64,000 nucleotides of DNA from Nostoc sp. 'Peltigera membranacea cyanobiont' N6. Its GTDB lineage: Bacteria; Cyanobacteriota; Cyanobacteriia; Cyanobacteriales; Nostocaceae. The position numbers and the translations under genes are program-made. Position 1 is the first letter of the stretch. Every line of letters begins with the position of its first letter. Below, one piece after another: positions 52,261 through 61,128 of the stretch. The notes under the pieces were generated by a model, which made no database searches, was not told the origin of the DNA, and saw nothing but the letters and a program-made list of their open reading frames with translations. The stretch lies in contig NZ_CP026681.1 of assembly GCF_002949735.1 (NCBI RefSeq), forward strand, positions 4,354,501 to 4,418,500, read 5' to 3'.

Positions 52261-52741
52261 CGGTGTACACACAAGTCTGAAATAGTTTACTCACTGAGTT
52301 TTAGTGTCAGTTTTACCCCAATACGGTTCAGTTAAGGATAATTGGTCTTATGAAGACGCGATAAATCGCGTCTCTACATGAGGGTTTTGGGCTTATCTGA
52401 ACTGTATTGAGTTTTACCCCACCCTAACCCTCCCCGTATGTATTGGCAGGGCTGTTTCATTCCATTTCAAACAGGATTTGTCAAGATGGTTAGCGAGAAA
52501 ATTGTAAGTAAGGGTGACGATGAGATGAACATTTAAGCACTTAAATATCAGTAAAATAGTTCATTTTATTGACACGCTGGTAACAAAATAACCAATTTTA
52601 AATTGCTAGAACCCTTGATTTTTAAAGCTCTTTGGGGAATGAAACAGCCCTGGTATGTATTGGGGAGGGAACTAGATTTGCTGTTTCCCCCCAATACATA
52701 CGGGGGGATTAAGGGGGGTAATTCAACTTGTGTGTACACCG
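52261..52741. repeat. 481-bp inverted-repeat element between hemC and hemB
   Basis: CGGTGTACACACAAGT (52261-52276) is exactly inverted at 52726-52741. It encloses the CCCCACCCTAACCCTCCCC / GGGGGGATTAAGGGGGG repeat also found at about 46086-46180, and an inner element (52447-52652). A hairpin GACGCGATAAATCGCGTC is at about 52356. No ORF. Confidence 0.75.
52447..52652. mobile_element. 206-bp MITE with 17-bp inverted repeats and 11-bp target duplication
   Basis: CAGGGCTGTTTCATTCC (52447-52463) is exactly inverted at 52636-52652. GTATGTATTGG directly flanks both sides (52436-52446 and 52653-52663). Removing the element and one copy of the duplication restores the host repeat, so this is a clean transposition into an older repeat. 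Confidence 0.88.
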
Positions 52742-52858
52742 TAAGGGGTAAAGGGGAAAGCGGCGAGCGAAAAAATCCTTTCCCTTTAATCGTATTTCCC
52801 CCCTGCGCCCTGCCCCCCTGCCTACACACCGACAGGATATTTTTTGAGTTGCAACTCC

Positions 52859-53845
52859 CTAACTGCGCTGGACTGTCTGGAAAATTTCAGCCAAAATCTC
52901 TGTAGCTCCCTGTTGCCGCAATTTATGAGCTAATTGAATACCTAAATTTTCTGCCTCGCTAACAGTGCCCGTAACAGAATCTTTGACTAGACGTTTGCCA
53001 TCGACGCTGGCGACTAACCCTGTTAATGTCAGTGTATTTTCGTCCAGTTGCGTATCAACACCGATTGGTACTTGGCAACCGCCTTCTAGTTCTCGCAAGA
53101 AGGCACGTTCGGCTAAAACGCGATCGCGGGTAGGGATGTGTTCGATTGCTTTGAGTAATGACAGCACTTGCAAATCGTCAGCGCGGCATTCAATCCCTAA
53201 TGCTCCCTGTCCGACAGCATAAAGAGAAAGTTCGGTTGGCAGAATTTGATGAATGCGATCGCTCATTCCCAATCGCTGCAACCCTGCTGCTGCCAAAATC
53301 AGCACATCGTACTCTCCATCATCCAACTTTGCCAGGCGTGTATTTAAGTTGCCGCGCACATCCTTAAAAGTAAAATGGGGGAAGTGATAACGCAATTGTG
53401 CAAGGCGGCGCAGGGAAGAAGTGCCGATAACTGTGCCTTCTGGCAGCGTATCGATTTGCTTATCTTTGTGCTTTTGATGCACAACTAAAGCATCTGCTGG
53501 GTTTTCCCGTTCTGTTACGGCTGCTAACGCTAACCCCTCTGGCAAGCAGGTTGGCAGATCCTTGAGAGAGTGAACCGCAAAGTCAATCTCCTGATTGAGC
53601 ATTCCCAATTCAAGTTCTTTGGTGAATAATCCCTTATCGCCAATCTTAGCTAAGGCCACATCCAAGATGTTGTCGCCTTGGGTGGACATGGTGTGGACTT
53701 CAAAGGAAATATCGGGAAAGCGCTGCTGGAGTTGTTCTCGAACCCAGTAAGTTTGCACGAGTGCGAGTTGGCTTTTACGAGAACCGATGCGGATGGTGCG
53801 AACGGGACTGGAAATATTAGATGAAGCGGGTTGCACTGAAGTCAT
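52859..53845 (-). CDS. hemC: Hydroxymethylbilane synthase (porphobilinogen deaminase)
   Basis: 328 aa enzyme assembling four porphobilinogens into hydroxymethylbilane. Motifs are RIGSRKSQLALVQTYWV, FTKELELGMLNQEIDFAVHS, GTSSLRRLAQL and the dipyrromethane-binding Cys in ELEGGCQVPIGV. It starts 5 bp after the hemE stop, so they are co-transcribed. Without hemD nearby, the linear product relies on HemD encoded elsewhere or closes spontaneously to the type I isomer. Confidence 0.95.
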   Translation of the reverse strand: MTSVQPASSNISSPVRTIRIGSRKSQLALVQTYWVREQLQQRFPDISFEVHTMSTQGDNILDVALAKIGDKGLFTKELELGMLNQEIDFAVHSLKDLPTCLPEGLALAAVTERENPADALVVHQKHKDKQIDTLPEGTVIGTSSLRRLAQLRYHFPHFTFKDVRGNLNTRLAKLDDGEYDVLILAAAGLQRLGMSDRIHQILPTELSLYAVGQGALGIECRADDLQVLSLLKAIEHIPTRDRVLAERAFLRELEGGCQVPIGVDTQLDENTLTLTGLVASVDGKRLVKDSVTGTVSEAENLGIQLAHKLRQQGATEILAEIFQTVQRS

Positions 53846-53850
53846 AGCTT

Positions 53851-54903
53851 TTAGTTGAGATTGTTTGACGCGTAGTTGAGCTGTTTGACTGTCTCGAAAA
53901 AGAAAGCAACATTCTCTTCTGGAGTGTTCGGTAAAATCCCGTGACCGAGATTGAGGATGTGCTTCTGATTCCCCGCTTTGCGGATTGTGTCCAGAATGCG
54001 ATCGCGGATTAGCTCTTTAGTACCGAACAACACGCAGGGATCGATATTTCCTTGCACTCCAATATTTGCGCCGAGTCGCTGCCGCGCTACTGCCATATCT
54101 ACAGTCCAGTCTACGCTAATGATATCGACACCCGATTGCGCCATTAACTCTAGGATTCCAGCACTATTGTTGATATACAAAATCAAAGGCGTGTCCGGGT
54201 GCGTTGCTTTAACCTGTTGCACGACTCGTTGCAGGTAAGGTAGAGAAAACGTTTGGAAATCTTCAGGGCTGAGTTGTCCCGCCCAAGAGTCAAACAGTTG
54301 CACGATTTGGGCACCCGCATCAATTTGGTAGCGGGCGTAAACTGCGATCGCATCTGCCAGCTTCCCTAAAAATTGATGCAGCATCGCAGGTTGGCAGAAA
54401 GCCATCCTTTTGATAATGGCGTAGTCTTTCGAGCTTTTACCTTCAATTGCATAGGCAGCTAGCGTCCAAGGAGCGCCAACAAAGCCCAAGACGGTAGCTT
54501 GACCGTTAACTTCTTGGCGTAGCGTCTTCAGAATTTGCTGCACGAAGGGTAAAGAAGCTTCGGGATCGAGGTCAGTCAGCGCTTCAATTTGGGCTGGCGT
54601 GCGGATTGGCTGCTCGAATATTGGCCCTTTACTTTCGATAATGTCAAAGGAGATACCCATACCAGGCAACGGCGTGAGGATATCTGAGAACATAATCACC
54701 CCATCGGGTTGGAAGGCACGGAAAGGTTGCAGCGAGATTTCCACGGCTAGATCGGGGTTCTCGGAGCGATCGCGGAACGAAGGATACTTCTGACGCAAGT
54801 CTCGATAAACTTTCATGTAGCGACCTGCTTGGCGCATCACCCATACCGGAGGGCGATCGAGTACCTCACCCCGCGCCGCTTGCAGTAACGTATAATTCTC
54901 CAT
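53851..54903 (-). CDS. hemE: Uroporphyrinogen decarboxylase
   Basis: 350 aa enzyme converting uroporphyrinogen to coproporphyrinogen by four decarboxylations. PPVWVMRQAGRYMKVYRDLR, IMFSDILTPLPGMGI, GFVGAPWTLAAYAIEG and LNLGHGILPNTPEENV are all present. AGGAGA five nt before ATG 54903. Forms a tight pair with hemC. The 293-bp gap upstream contains AATAGACTTCTTGCA, repeated from about 52231. Confidence 0.95.
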   Translation of the reverse strand: MENYTLLQAARGEVLDRPPVWVMRQAGRYMKVYRDLRQKYPSFRDRSENPDLAVEISLQPFRAFQPDGVIMFSDILTPLPGMGISFDIIESKGPIFEQPIRTPAQIEALTDLDPEASLPFVQQILKTLRQEVNGQATVLGFVGAPWTLAAYAIEGKSSKDYAIIKRMAFCQPAMLHQFLGKLADAIAVYARYQIDAGAQIVQLFDSWAGQLSPEDFQTFSLPYLQRVVQQVKATHPDTPLILYINNSAGILELMAQSGVDIISVDWTVDMAVARQRLGANIGVQGNIDPCVLFGTKELIRDRILDTIRKAGNQKHILNLGHGILPNTPEENVAFFFETVKQLNYASNNLN

Positions 54904-55196
54904 ACATTTCTCCTAAATTCAATAATTTCTTGTCATTTCCAGGCAAAGTATGCAGAATTGCCTTGAATAATTTGAGATGAAGCTAAAAATTATGGCGTTG
55001 CAATGGATCTACTTAAGCAATAGACTTCTTGCAAAAGTCGGGGTAAAGGGTAAAGAAACTCAAAACCTTTTCCCTAAGAGTGCAAAAACATATTTTTGCA
55101 AGAGACTCCATGAGCTGCGCTCACAAGGAACAATGAAAATGTCTTTTCCTCCTGCCTTCTGCCTCCTGCCTTCTGCCTTAATAAGACAAAAGCTGT

Positions 55197-56336
55197 TCAT
55201 GAGCGATCGCTCACTATGGCTGAAACAAACCATTCTGTTTTCTCAGAAGAAGGTGGCATTAAATTTCCGTTCGAGTTATCTGATTGGCTCCGATCGGGTT
55301 TCATTAAAGTTCCGTTCGAGTTATCTGATTGATTCTGATCAGGTTTCATACCCCATCCCATCGCCAAACATTTTTGCCGAAGTTTGCGATAAGCAAGAGA
55401 TAAATTATCACAAGGAACGTGAACTTCGTCTGACAACTTATCGGGGACTGCCATCGGATATTCAGACTCAACCACTCCCTTATCTTCCATTACAACTTTG
55501 TAAGCTGCTCGCTGAAAGATGCCATCAGCCCAAGGGAAAGTTAGAAAGCTGCGAAACTGAATTCGCTTGGTAATAGTGGTGCGATCGTCAACAGGAACAT
55601 GCACAGTAAAATTAACCAGCTTGCCACGACCGAAGTCAACCACTAATCGAGTGATATTAGGCATATAAAAGCCTAGAGTCACCTTCACATTGGCTTTCAA
55701 TGGGCGAAACACAAAGGCGAAAAGGTCTTTTGCTTTGGTGTAATCTCTGACATTAACTTTGGCGTGACCCTCCCAGTCCCCTACATTCAGCTCGTAATCT
55801 TCCATTTTTTGCTCTAATGCAAACCCATTACCGAAGGACTTGGAATGAATAATAGATACGTGAGACATATCCATATCATTCTCTAGCGTGCGGGTGTAGT
55901 GAGCATTCAGTTCGTATTCAAAGAAAATTTTCTGTAGGCTTGGGTCTTCAAATTCTGGTAAGGGTGGGATTGGCGGACGTTCTTCTTCTGGTAAGTCCCC
56001 ATAAAATATCCAGATAAAACCGTATTTTTCCTGTACTGGATAGCTATCTACGCGAGCATTCTTGGGAATAGGAATTCCGGGTTGATTAGCAGGAATATTA
56101 ATACATTTCCCATCTGCTTGAAACTTCCAGGCATGATAGGGGCAATGGATACAATCATCTTTTACCCAACCGAGAGATAAGGCAGCACCACGATGGGGAC
56201 ACCGATCTTGGAGAGCTATCAGTTGTCCTTTAGCGTTACGGTAAAAGACAAATTTCTGATTGAATATCCGAACTTGCTTGGGCTTTTTAGTAACGGCGGC
56301 ACTGAACTCACAAGCGTACCAGAAGTTTTTTAACAT
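55197..56336 (-). CDS. Rieske non-haem iron oxygenase (PaO/TIC55-like)
   Basis: 379 aa. The N-terminal Rieske centre has CPHRG (about 45-49) and CPYHAW (about 64-69). The catalytic iron site is NDMDMSHVSIIH (about 160-170). It resembles cyanobacterial and plant PaO/TIC55-type oxygenases that act on chlorophyll breakdown products, so oxidation of a porphyrinoid ring or side chain is plausible. The C-terminus carries two tandem 15-residue units (MKPDQNQSDNSNGTL, MKPDRSQSDNSNGNL) from a 45-bp DNA duplication. The usual C-terminal membrane helices of PaO are not evident. Confidence 0.85.
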   Translation of the reverse strand: MLKNFWYACEFSAAVTKKPKQVRIFNQKFVFYRNAKGQLIALQDRCPHRGAALSLGWVKDDCIHCPYHAWKFQADGKCINIPANQPGIPIPKNARVDSYPVQEKYGFIWIFYGDLPEEERPPIPPLPEFEDPSLQKIFFEYELNAHYTRTLENDMDMSHVSIIHSKSFGNGFALEQKMEDYELNVGDWEGHAKVNVRDYTKAKDLFAFVFRPLKANVKVTLGFYMPNITRLVVDFGRGKLVNFTVHVPVDDRTTITKRIQFRSFLTFPWADGIFQRAAYKVVMEDKGVVESEYPMAVPDKLSDEVHVPCDNLSLAYRKLRQKCLAMGWGMKPDQNQSDNSNGTLMKPDRSQSDNSNGNLMPPSSEKTEWFVSAIVSDRS

Positions 56337-56376
56337 GCTTACTTCCTGTTATTGCTATTAAGAATCATGGATTTTC

Positions 56377-57999
56377 TTAAGTTACGCTTTGAGCAATAAC
56401 TTCTTCAACTTTTGCATGAACTTCAATACTTTCAAGTCTCATTTGAGCAACTTTAAAATGTTCCCGATTCACTTGAGCAACATTGATGTTTTTTGCTGCT
56501 ATCTCTACGGTGCTGATTGATAGGGAGGATGTTTCGGCAACAAAATTAGATGATGTTTCGGCAACAAAATTAGATGATGTTTCGGCAACAAAATTAGATG
56601 ATGTTTCGGCAACAAAATTAGATGATGTTTCGGCAACAAAATTAGATGATGTTTCGGCAACAAAACTTGATGATATTTCGGCAACAAAATTAGATGATGC
56701 TTGGGCAACAAAACTAGATTGCACCTCTCCTGTCTCTAGATTAAACAACTCTTGCAGAACTTGGAGGACAAGGCGTTGAGCTTCTACATCTCGCTGCGTC
56801 CGCAGTTGCACCATCGGTTCGTGGAGAATTTTGTTGATAATCCTTTGAGTTAAGGCTTCGACAGCTTCTTGATGTTTTTTAGCAAAATCAGACCCCATAC
56901 GGGACAAAGCTTTTTCTAACTCTTGTTCGCGAATTTTTTCGAGTTTGTCCCGTAAACAGCTAATAATGGAAACGGTTTCTCGCGATCGCAACCAAGTTTG
57001 AAATGCGTCTAAATCCTCTTGGATTAATGCTTGCGCCTCTATTGCCATTTGCCGACGACTTTCTTGATTCTGGGCAACGACGGTTTTTAAATCATCAACA
57101 TTAAACACCCGCACGTGAGGTAACTCATTAACGTCCGCATCAACGTTACGAGGCACTGAAATATCAACCAGCATTAAAGGCTGTTCGGGTTGCAATGCAG
57201 CTTTGAGTTTGGCTTTGTCGAGTAAGGGTTCAACTGAAGCAGTGCTGGTAAAGACCAAATCCGCAGTTGCCACTAATGACATCAATTCAGCAAGTGGATA
57301 ATATTGCACTCCAGCATCACTAAATTGATTCGCCAATTCCTCAGCTCGTTCGACGGAACGATTGACAATTGAAATTTGAGTTGCGCCTTTAGAGATTAGA
57401 TGTTGCACCAGTCGCCGAGCCATGTTGCCAGCGCCGACAATTGTCACTCGGCAAGCCGATAACTTCTCTACTTTGATTTGGGCTAATTCTACTGCCGCAG
57501 AGCTAACCGAAACTGCACCCGTACCGATTGATGTCTGCGTTCTCACCCGCTTTGCAGTAGTAACGGCTTGCTTGAACAACTGATTGAGGATGCGATCGCC
57601 CTGATTGTATTGCTGAACCAGTTGGAAGGCGTGTTTGACTTGAGCTAGAATTTGTCCTTCTCCCAACACCAAGCTATCCAAACCGGAAGCAACTTGCATC
57701 AAATGCTTAACAGCATCTTGCTGTAGCAGAGTAAACAAGTATTGCTGCAAGTCTGCAAAAGGCAGTTTACTGTACTCGCAAAGAAACTCCGTCACCTCTT
57801 GAGCTGCCCGATCTATCTGGTTTACAACTACGTAAATTTCTAACCGATTGCAAGTGCTAAGAATGGCAGCTTCTTCAATGTGAGAGTATTTACACAGCTG
57901 GGCGATCGCGTTTTCAATTCGTTCTTCTGGAATACTCAGTTTTTCCCGAATTTCAACCGGAGCTGTTTTGTGACTAAGACCTACAAGTGCGATATTCAT
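56377..57999 (-). CDS. hemA: Glutamyl-tRNA reductase with C-terminal octapeptide repeats
   Basis: 540 aa enzyme reducing glutamyl-tRNA to glutamate-1-semialdehyde with NADPH, the entry step of tetrapyrrole synthesis. Catalytic Cys in STCNRLEIYVV near residue 50; GLDSLVLGEGQILAQVKHA; NADPH site VTIVGAGNMARRLV; C-terminal dimerisation domain to about residue 425. The usual length is about 430, and the excess includes eight units of SSNFVAET type (nt 56525-56715) then IEVHAKVEEVIAQSVT. GAGGAGG precedes the start. The tail may alter HemA stability or regulation. Confidence 0.93.
   Translation of the reverse strand: MNIALVGLSHKTAPVEIREKLSIPEERIENAIAQLCKYSHIEEAAILSTCNRLEIYVVVNQIDRAAQEVTEFLCEYSKLPFADLQQYLFTLLQQDAVKHLMQVASGLDSLVLGEGQILAQVKHAFQLVQQYNQGDRILNQLFKQAVTTAKRVRTQTSIGTGAVSVSSAAVELAQIKVEKLSACRVTIVGAGNMARRLVQHLISKGATQISIVNRSVERAEELANQFSDAGVQYYPLAELMSLVATADLVFTSTASVEPLLDKAKLKAALQPEQPLMLVDISVPRNVDADVNELPHVRVFNVDDLKTVVAQNQESRRQMAIEAQALIQEDLDAFQTWLRSRETVSIISCLRDKLEKIREQELEKALSRMGSDFAKKHQEAVEALTQRIINKILHEPMVQLRTQRDVEAQRLVLQVLQELFNLETGEVQSSFVAQASSNFVAEISSSFVAETSSNFVAETSSNFVAETSSNFVAETSSNFVAETSSNFVAETSSLSISTVEIAAKNINVAQVNREHFKVAQMRLESIEVHAKVEEVIAQSVT
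56525..56715 (-). repeat. 24-bp tandem repeats in hemA (GATGTTTCGGCAACAAAATT)
   Basis: About eight tandem 24-bp units, five encoding identical SSNFVAET octapeptides. Near identity at the DNA level indicates slippage-driven expansion. Confidence 0.9.
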
Positions 58000-58082
58000 G
58001 TTTCCTCCTCTGAAGTTTGTCTTCTTCTAGAGCCTCGGTCAAGTAATATGGATGGTTCTAAACAAGATGATTGAGAAGTGAC

Positions 58083-59516
58083 TTATACTGCGATCGCAGA
58101 CTTAGTAGCAACATTCTCAACGAGTTGGTTTTTCTGTGGTGCGATCTGTTCGTACTCAAAAAAGCCAGAGTTAAATATTCCTTTGGGATCGTACTTACTT
58201 TTGATTTGATTAACTTTTGGCCAGTAATCGCCAAATTGGCTTTGCCACTGTTGAATAGTAAAATCTATCCAGCAAGTTAAATATCTTTTTCCGCCCATCT
58301 CTAAACTCAGGTTACTGAGCTTTTTCAATTCAGCTAAGATCGGTTGAACTTGCGATTTCGGAATGCTGGGATAAATTCCAAATCCAATAATCAGTTCTTC
58401 CTCTTGCGGTAAACGAAACATCGGCATCGTGTTATTCCGGTTTACCAAGCAAAAGCAGCCCATTTGCGCTTTACTGATATCGAGAAAAGAAGGCAACTGT
58501 TTGAGAGCCGTTTCGATGTAATTTTTAGCCGATGAGGCTGGAAGAAAAACATCCATCCAAGGGTGAGCGATATCCTTGCTATCTACTTGAATCATCGGTT
58601 CGATGAATTGTGCAAATCCCAAGTCTTCAGTATGGATATGACGGTAAAAATTTAAGCCAGCAAGGATTTCTTTGTCATCAATAGCGTCAATAGAATTTGC
58701 TTCAACAGTAATCCGCAACGTGTAAAACCATTGAATCAAAGGTTGCATTATTCCTGTTGCTCTGGATACTCCTTGCAAACAGGGAACTGGGAAAGATACG
58801 AGATGATCCACCCTTTGTTCGGTTACTAAAACCCGTTTGTCATCCAAAAGAGCATCTAGATTATCATAGAACAGCAAATACGTGCGGGTTTGGGAAGGGT
58901 AAACTTTGAGTTTGTGCTGAACTTGGGTAATAATTCCAAACTGACCGTAACCGCAAAGTACATGATTAAAAAGTTCGCTGTTTTCTTCCGGCGAACACCA
59001 GAGAATATCACCTTCTGCGGTTACGACTTCTAGACCAAGACAATTATCAGCTTGATTTCCGTAACGAAAAGAGGCTGCACCTATACCACCCGCAGAATGA
59101 GTTCCTCCTACAGAAACACCAAAATAATTGGTTAATACGGGAGGAACTAAACCATCAGGAATACAAGCATCAATTACTTGATTCCAAGAAGTCCCCGCAT
59201 CAGCTTTAAACCAGAGTTGGTCTTTTTGGATATCTCGAATTTTATCGAGATTCCTCATATTTAAAACGATTCCATCTTGGTTTAAAGACTGACCGCCTAA
59301 CGAATGCCCCGCAGCGCGTGAAGAAACTACTAATCCTTTTTGAGCGGCATATTTGACAGTTTTGGCAATATCGTTAGCGTTTTGAGGAGTGACAACAACT
59401 TGAGGAGACTTTTGGAATATACCACCAAAATCTTCGGAAACTTCTGTCAAAATTTCTGAAGCGTTGCTGACTTCACCTGCAATCAAATGCTTGAGGTCTT
59501 GAACAATGCCATTCAT
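58083..59516 (-). CDS. FAD-linked oxidase, cytokinin-dehydrogenase/BBE-like
   Basis: 477 aa PCMH-type flavoprotein. The FAD-histidine motif is SSRAAGHSLGGQS (about residue 68); GVSVGGTHSAGGIGAASFRY and GYGQFGIITQVQHKLKVYP resemble cytokinin dehydrogenases; the C-terminus GIFNSGFF is typical. I see no second (cysteinyl) FAD-link motif. In this context it may dehydrogenate or oxidise a reduced porphyrinoid; a cytokinin substrate is the alternative suggested by homology. It starts 5 bp after the preceding gene's stop. Confidence 0.82.
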   Translation of the reverse strand: MNGIVQDLKHLIAGEVSNASEILTEVSEDFGGIFQKSPQVVVTPQNANDIAKTVKYAAQKGLVVSSRAAGHSLGGQSLNQDGIVLNMRNLDKIRDIQKDQLWFKADAGTSWNQVIDACIPDGLVPPVLTNYFGVSVGGTHSAGGIGAASFRYGNQADNCLGLEVVTAEGDILWCSPEENSELFNHVLCGYGQFGIITQVQHKLKVYPSQTRTYLLFYDNLDALLDDKRVLVTEQRVDHLVSFPVPCLQGVSRATGIMQPLIQWFYTLRITVEANSIDAIDDKEILAGLNFYRHIHTEDLGFAQFIEPMIQVDSKDIAHPWMDVFLPASSAKNYIETALKQLPSFLDISKAQMGCFCLVNRNNTMPMFRLPQEEELIIGFGIYPSIPKSQVQPILAELKKLSNLSLEMGGKRYLTCWIDFTIQQWQSQFGDYWPKVNQIKSKYDPKGIFNSGFFEYEQIAPQKNQLVENVATKSAIAV

Positions 59517-59521
59517 AAAAG

Positions 59522-60148
59522 TTACGATCCTTTAGAAAGAGACGTTTTTAAAAGGTTCATCCCAATCTGCAAGATTTTAGGAGTCAAGCGAATCAAATCG
59601 AGAATATGAGAGAACAAGCTCGGTGTTCTTTGTGGCTTTACTTCTAACCCTTTGGCAGGTCTTTCATACTTGAACATACAAACGCAGTCACCATCTGCTT
59701 GCTTGCTAATAATTGCGGCTTTCATCCCAGGAAATGCTCTCCTGGTTGCTTCTTGTTCCATCTCACAAATAACTCGGCAAGGGCTTTCAAGTCCATATTC
59801 TTTGGCAATTGAAAGAACCGGGCAAACTCGTTGTATTTCTAGTGCAGCATCTTTTCCTTCTTGGGAAATATCTACGACTTGCATTTTGAAGCCCATGATC
59901 CGAAAGATCGGAATTGCATCGGTAAAGCCTTTGGCTATGGTGGTATTGTCAATGAAAGCACCCATGAACGCTTTTTGATGACCAGGGTAGGCTAACATCA
60001 TTTGTTCAAAAGCTGCATCTTCTCCAATTTCATCTGACAGTTTCTTGTAGGCTGCAAATCGATTCCTAAACATACTCACTGCTTTGGAGGAATCCATTTG
60101 CATCACATCGTTCATGGTAATGTCGCCAATACCTATAACGTTATCCAT
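59522..60148 (-). CDS. L-2-amino-thiazoline-4-carboxylate hydrolase-like protein
   Basis: 208 aa from ATG 60148, which has GGAG 8 nt upstream; ATG 60175 would add nine residues. The C-rich signature VCPVLSIAKEYGLESPCRVI followed by CEMEQEATRRAFPG and ADGDCVCMFKYE fits the ATC-hydrolase-like family, known in natural-product clusters with varied or unknown roles. A C-terminal amphipathic stretch (ILDLIRLTPKILQIGMNLL) could touch membranes. Five bp from the FAD-oxidase gene, so the two are co-transcribed. The reaction here is unknown. Confidence 0.68.
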   Translation of the reverse strand: MDNVIGIGDITMNDVMQMDSSKAVSMFRNRFAAYKKLSDEIGEDAAFEQMMLAYPGHQKAFMGAFIDNTTIAKGFTDAIPIFRIMGFKMQVVDISQEGKDAALEIQRVCPVLSIAKEYGLESPCRVICEMEQEATRRAFPGMKAAIISKQADGDCVCMFKYERPAKGLEVKPQRTPSLFSHILDLIRLTPKILQIGMNLLKTSLSKGS

Positions 60149-60175
60149 TGCCAGTTCTCCGTGTTTGTTACTCAT

Positions 60176-61128
60176 TTAAATGACCTAAAAAAAACGAGCT
60201 AATCAATGGCTGATTACTGCTAAATTTCAGACAGCGATCGCCAGAAACTTTTTTGCTTTTATAATCCTACGATTGACTTCAGGGATAGCATGTCCTTGGT
60301 GATTCAGGACTAGCATGAATTGAACTCCATAAGTATAGTAAAATGATCGTCAACGTTAGGTATCTGCTAGCAAACATACACAGGAATACAATGTCAACTT
60401 CTTGCAGCTGCTTGATGGAGAGAGAACTCAACCATCGAACTTGAAAAAACTTGCTAATTTCAGTTTTGAAGTTGGCGAATTCAGTTGAGTTAGACCAGCG
60501 AAATAGGTTGTTAATTTTTAGCAAAATACTTGTCGGCAATTTTTCCATAAACACCTTGTTACTTCCTATTTAAAGGCTATCTCTAAAGAAATGTAAAGAG
60601 TAAAAATTAGGGCGTTTACTATACCATTTCACTCAATTATTGATACAAATTACTTTTCTTACTTCCCCTGGCTCAAGAGCCTGCCCTGCTCAAGAACAGG
60701 CTGCCATCTGTATCAATCTTCAGGTGATATCAGGTTCGGTTAAATACTTATAACATCTGTAGGTTGGGTTGAGGAACGAAACCCAACGCTTGATCCTTGT
60801 TCATGTTAGGTTTCACTGCCGTTCAACCCAACCTAAATTGATAAATTATATTATAAGTAATCACACGAACTTGATATGAAACGGTATTAGCCCTCTTTTT
60901 CTCACTTTGGGAGAACCCAATCAATGAAAGCCTTTCAGAGCTTTAATCTCCAGGTTTTGGTTACAAATTTTAGTTCCTGTTAGAAAATAAACACTCAAAG
61001 CTTGACTCGATCAAAGTTTCGGAATCTTGCTTCGATTATTGTTTTCCGAGAGTAACAAAACAGGGTTAGGATTTGAGTGGCCAACATTTTTGATCGGCTG
61101 CTGTTTTCAAATCTGCTCTTGACCGTCT
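60176..61128. other. 950-bp gap inside the tetrapyrrole gene row
   Basis: No secure gene. A weak 91-codon minus-strand frame (60279-60554, GTG start after AAGG) has no recognisable family. The main structure is the imperfect palindromic repeat at 60725-60879. The length suggests that a promoter for the genes from 60148 downward lies here. Confidence 0.5.
60725..60879. repeat. MITE-like imperfect palindrome
   Basis: GATATCAGGTTCGG...ACTTATAA at the left is mirrored by TTATAAGT...CGAACTTGATAT at the right. Inside, TAGGTTGGGTTGA (about 60758) and TCAACCCAACCTA (about 60824) form a second stem. This palindrome type is common in Nostoc. Confidence 0.7.

Noticed and set aside
56483..56779. Plus-strand ORF with DDVSATKL repeats opposite hemA
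   Set aside because: Antisense shadow of the 24-bp hemA repeats; hemA motifs on the minus strand are decisive.
60279..60554. 91-codon minus-strand ORF upstream of the ATC-hydrolase-like gene
   Set aside because: Only a GTG start with weak RBS, no recognisable family, and located in a non-coding spacer; not annotated as a gene.
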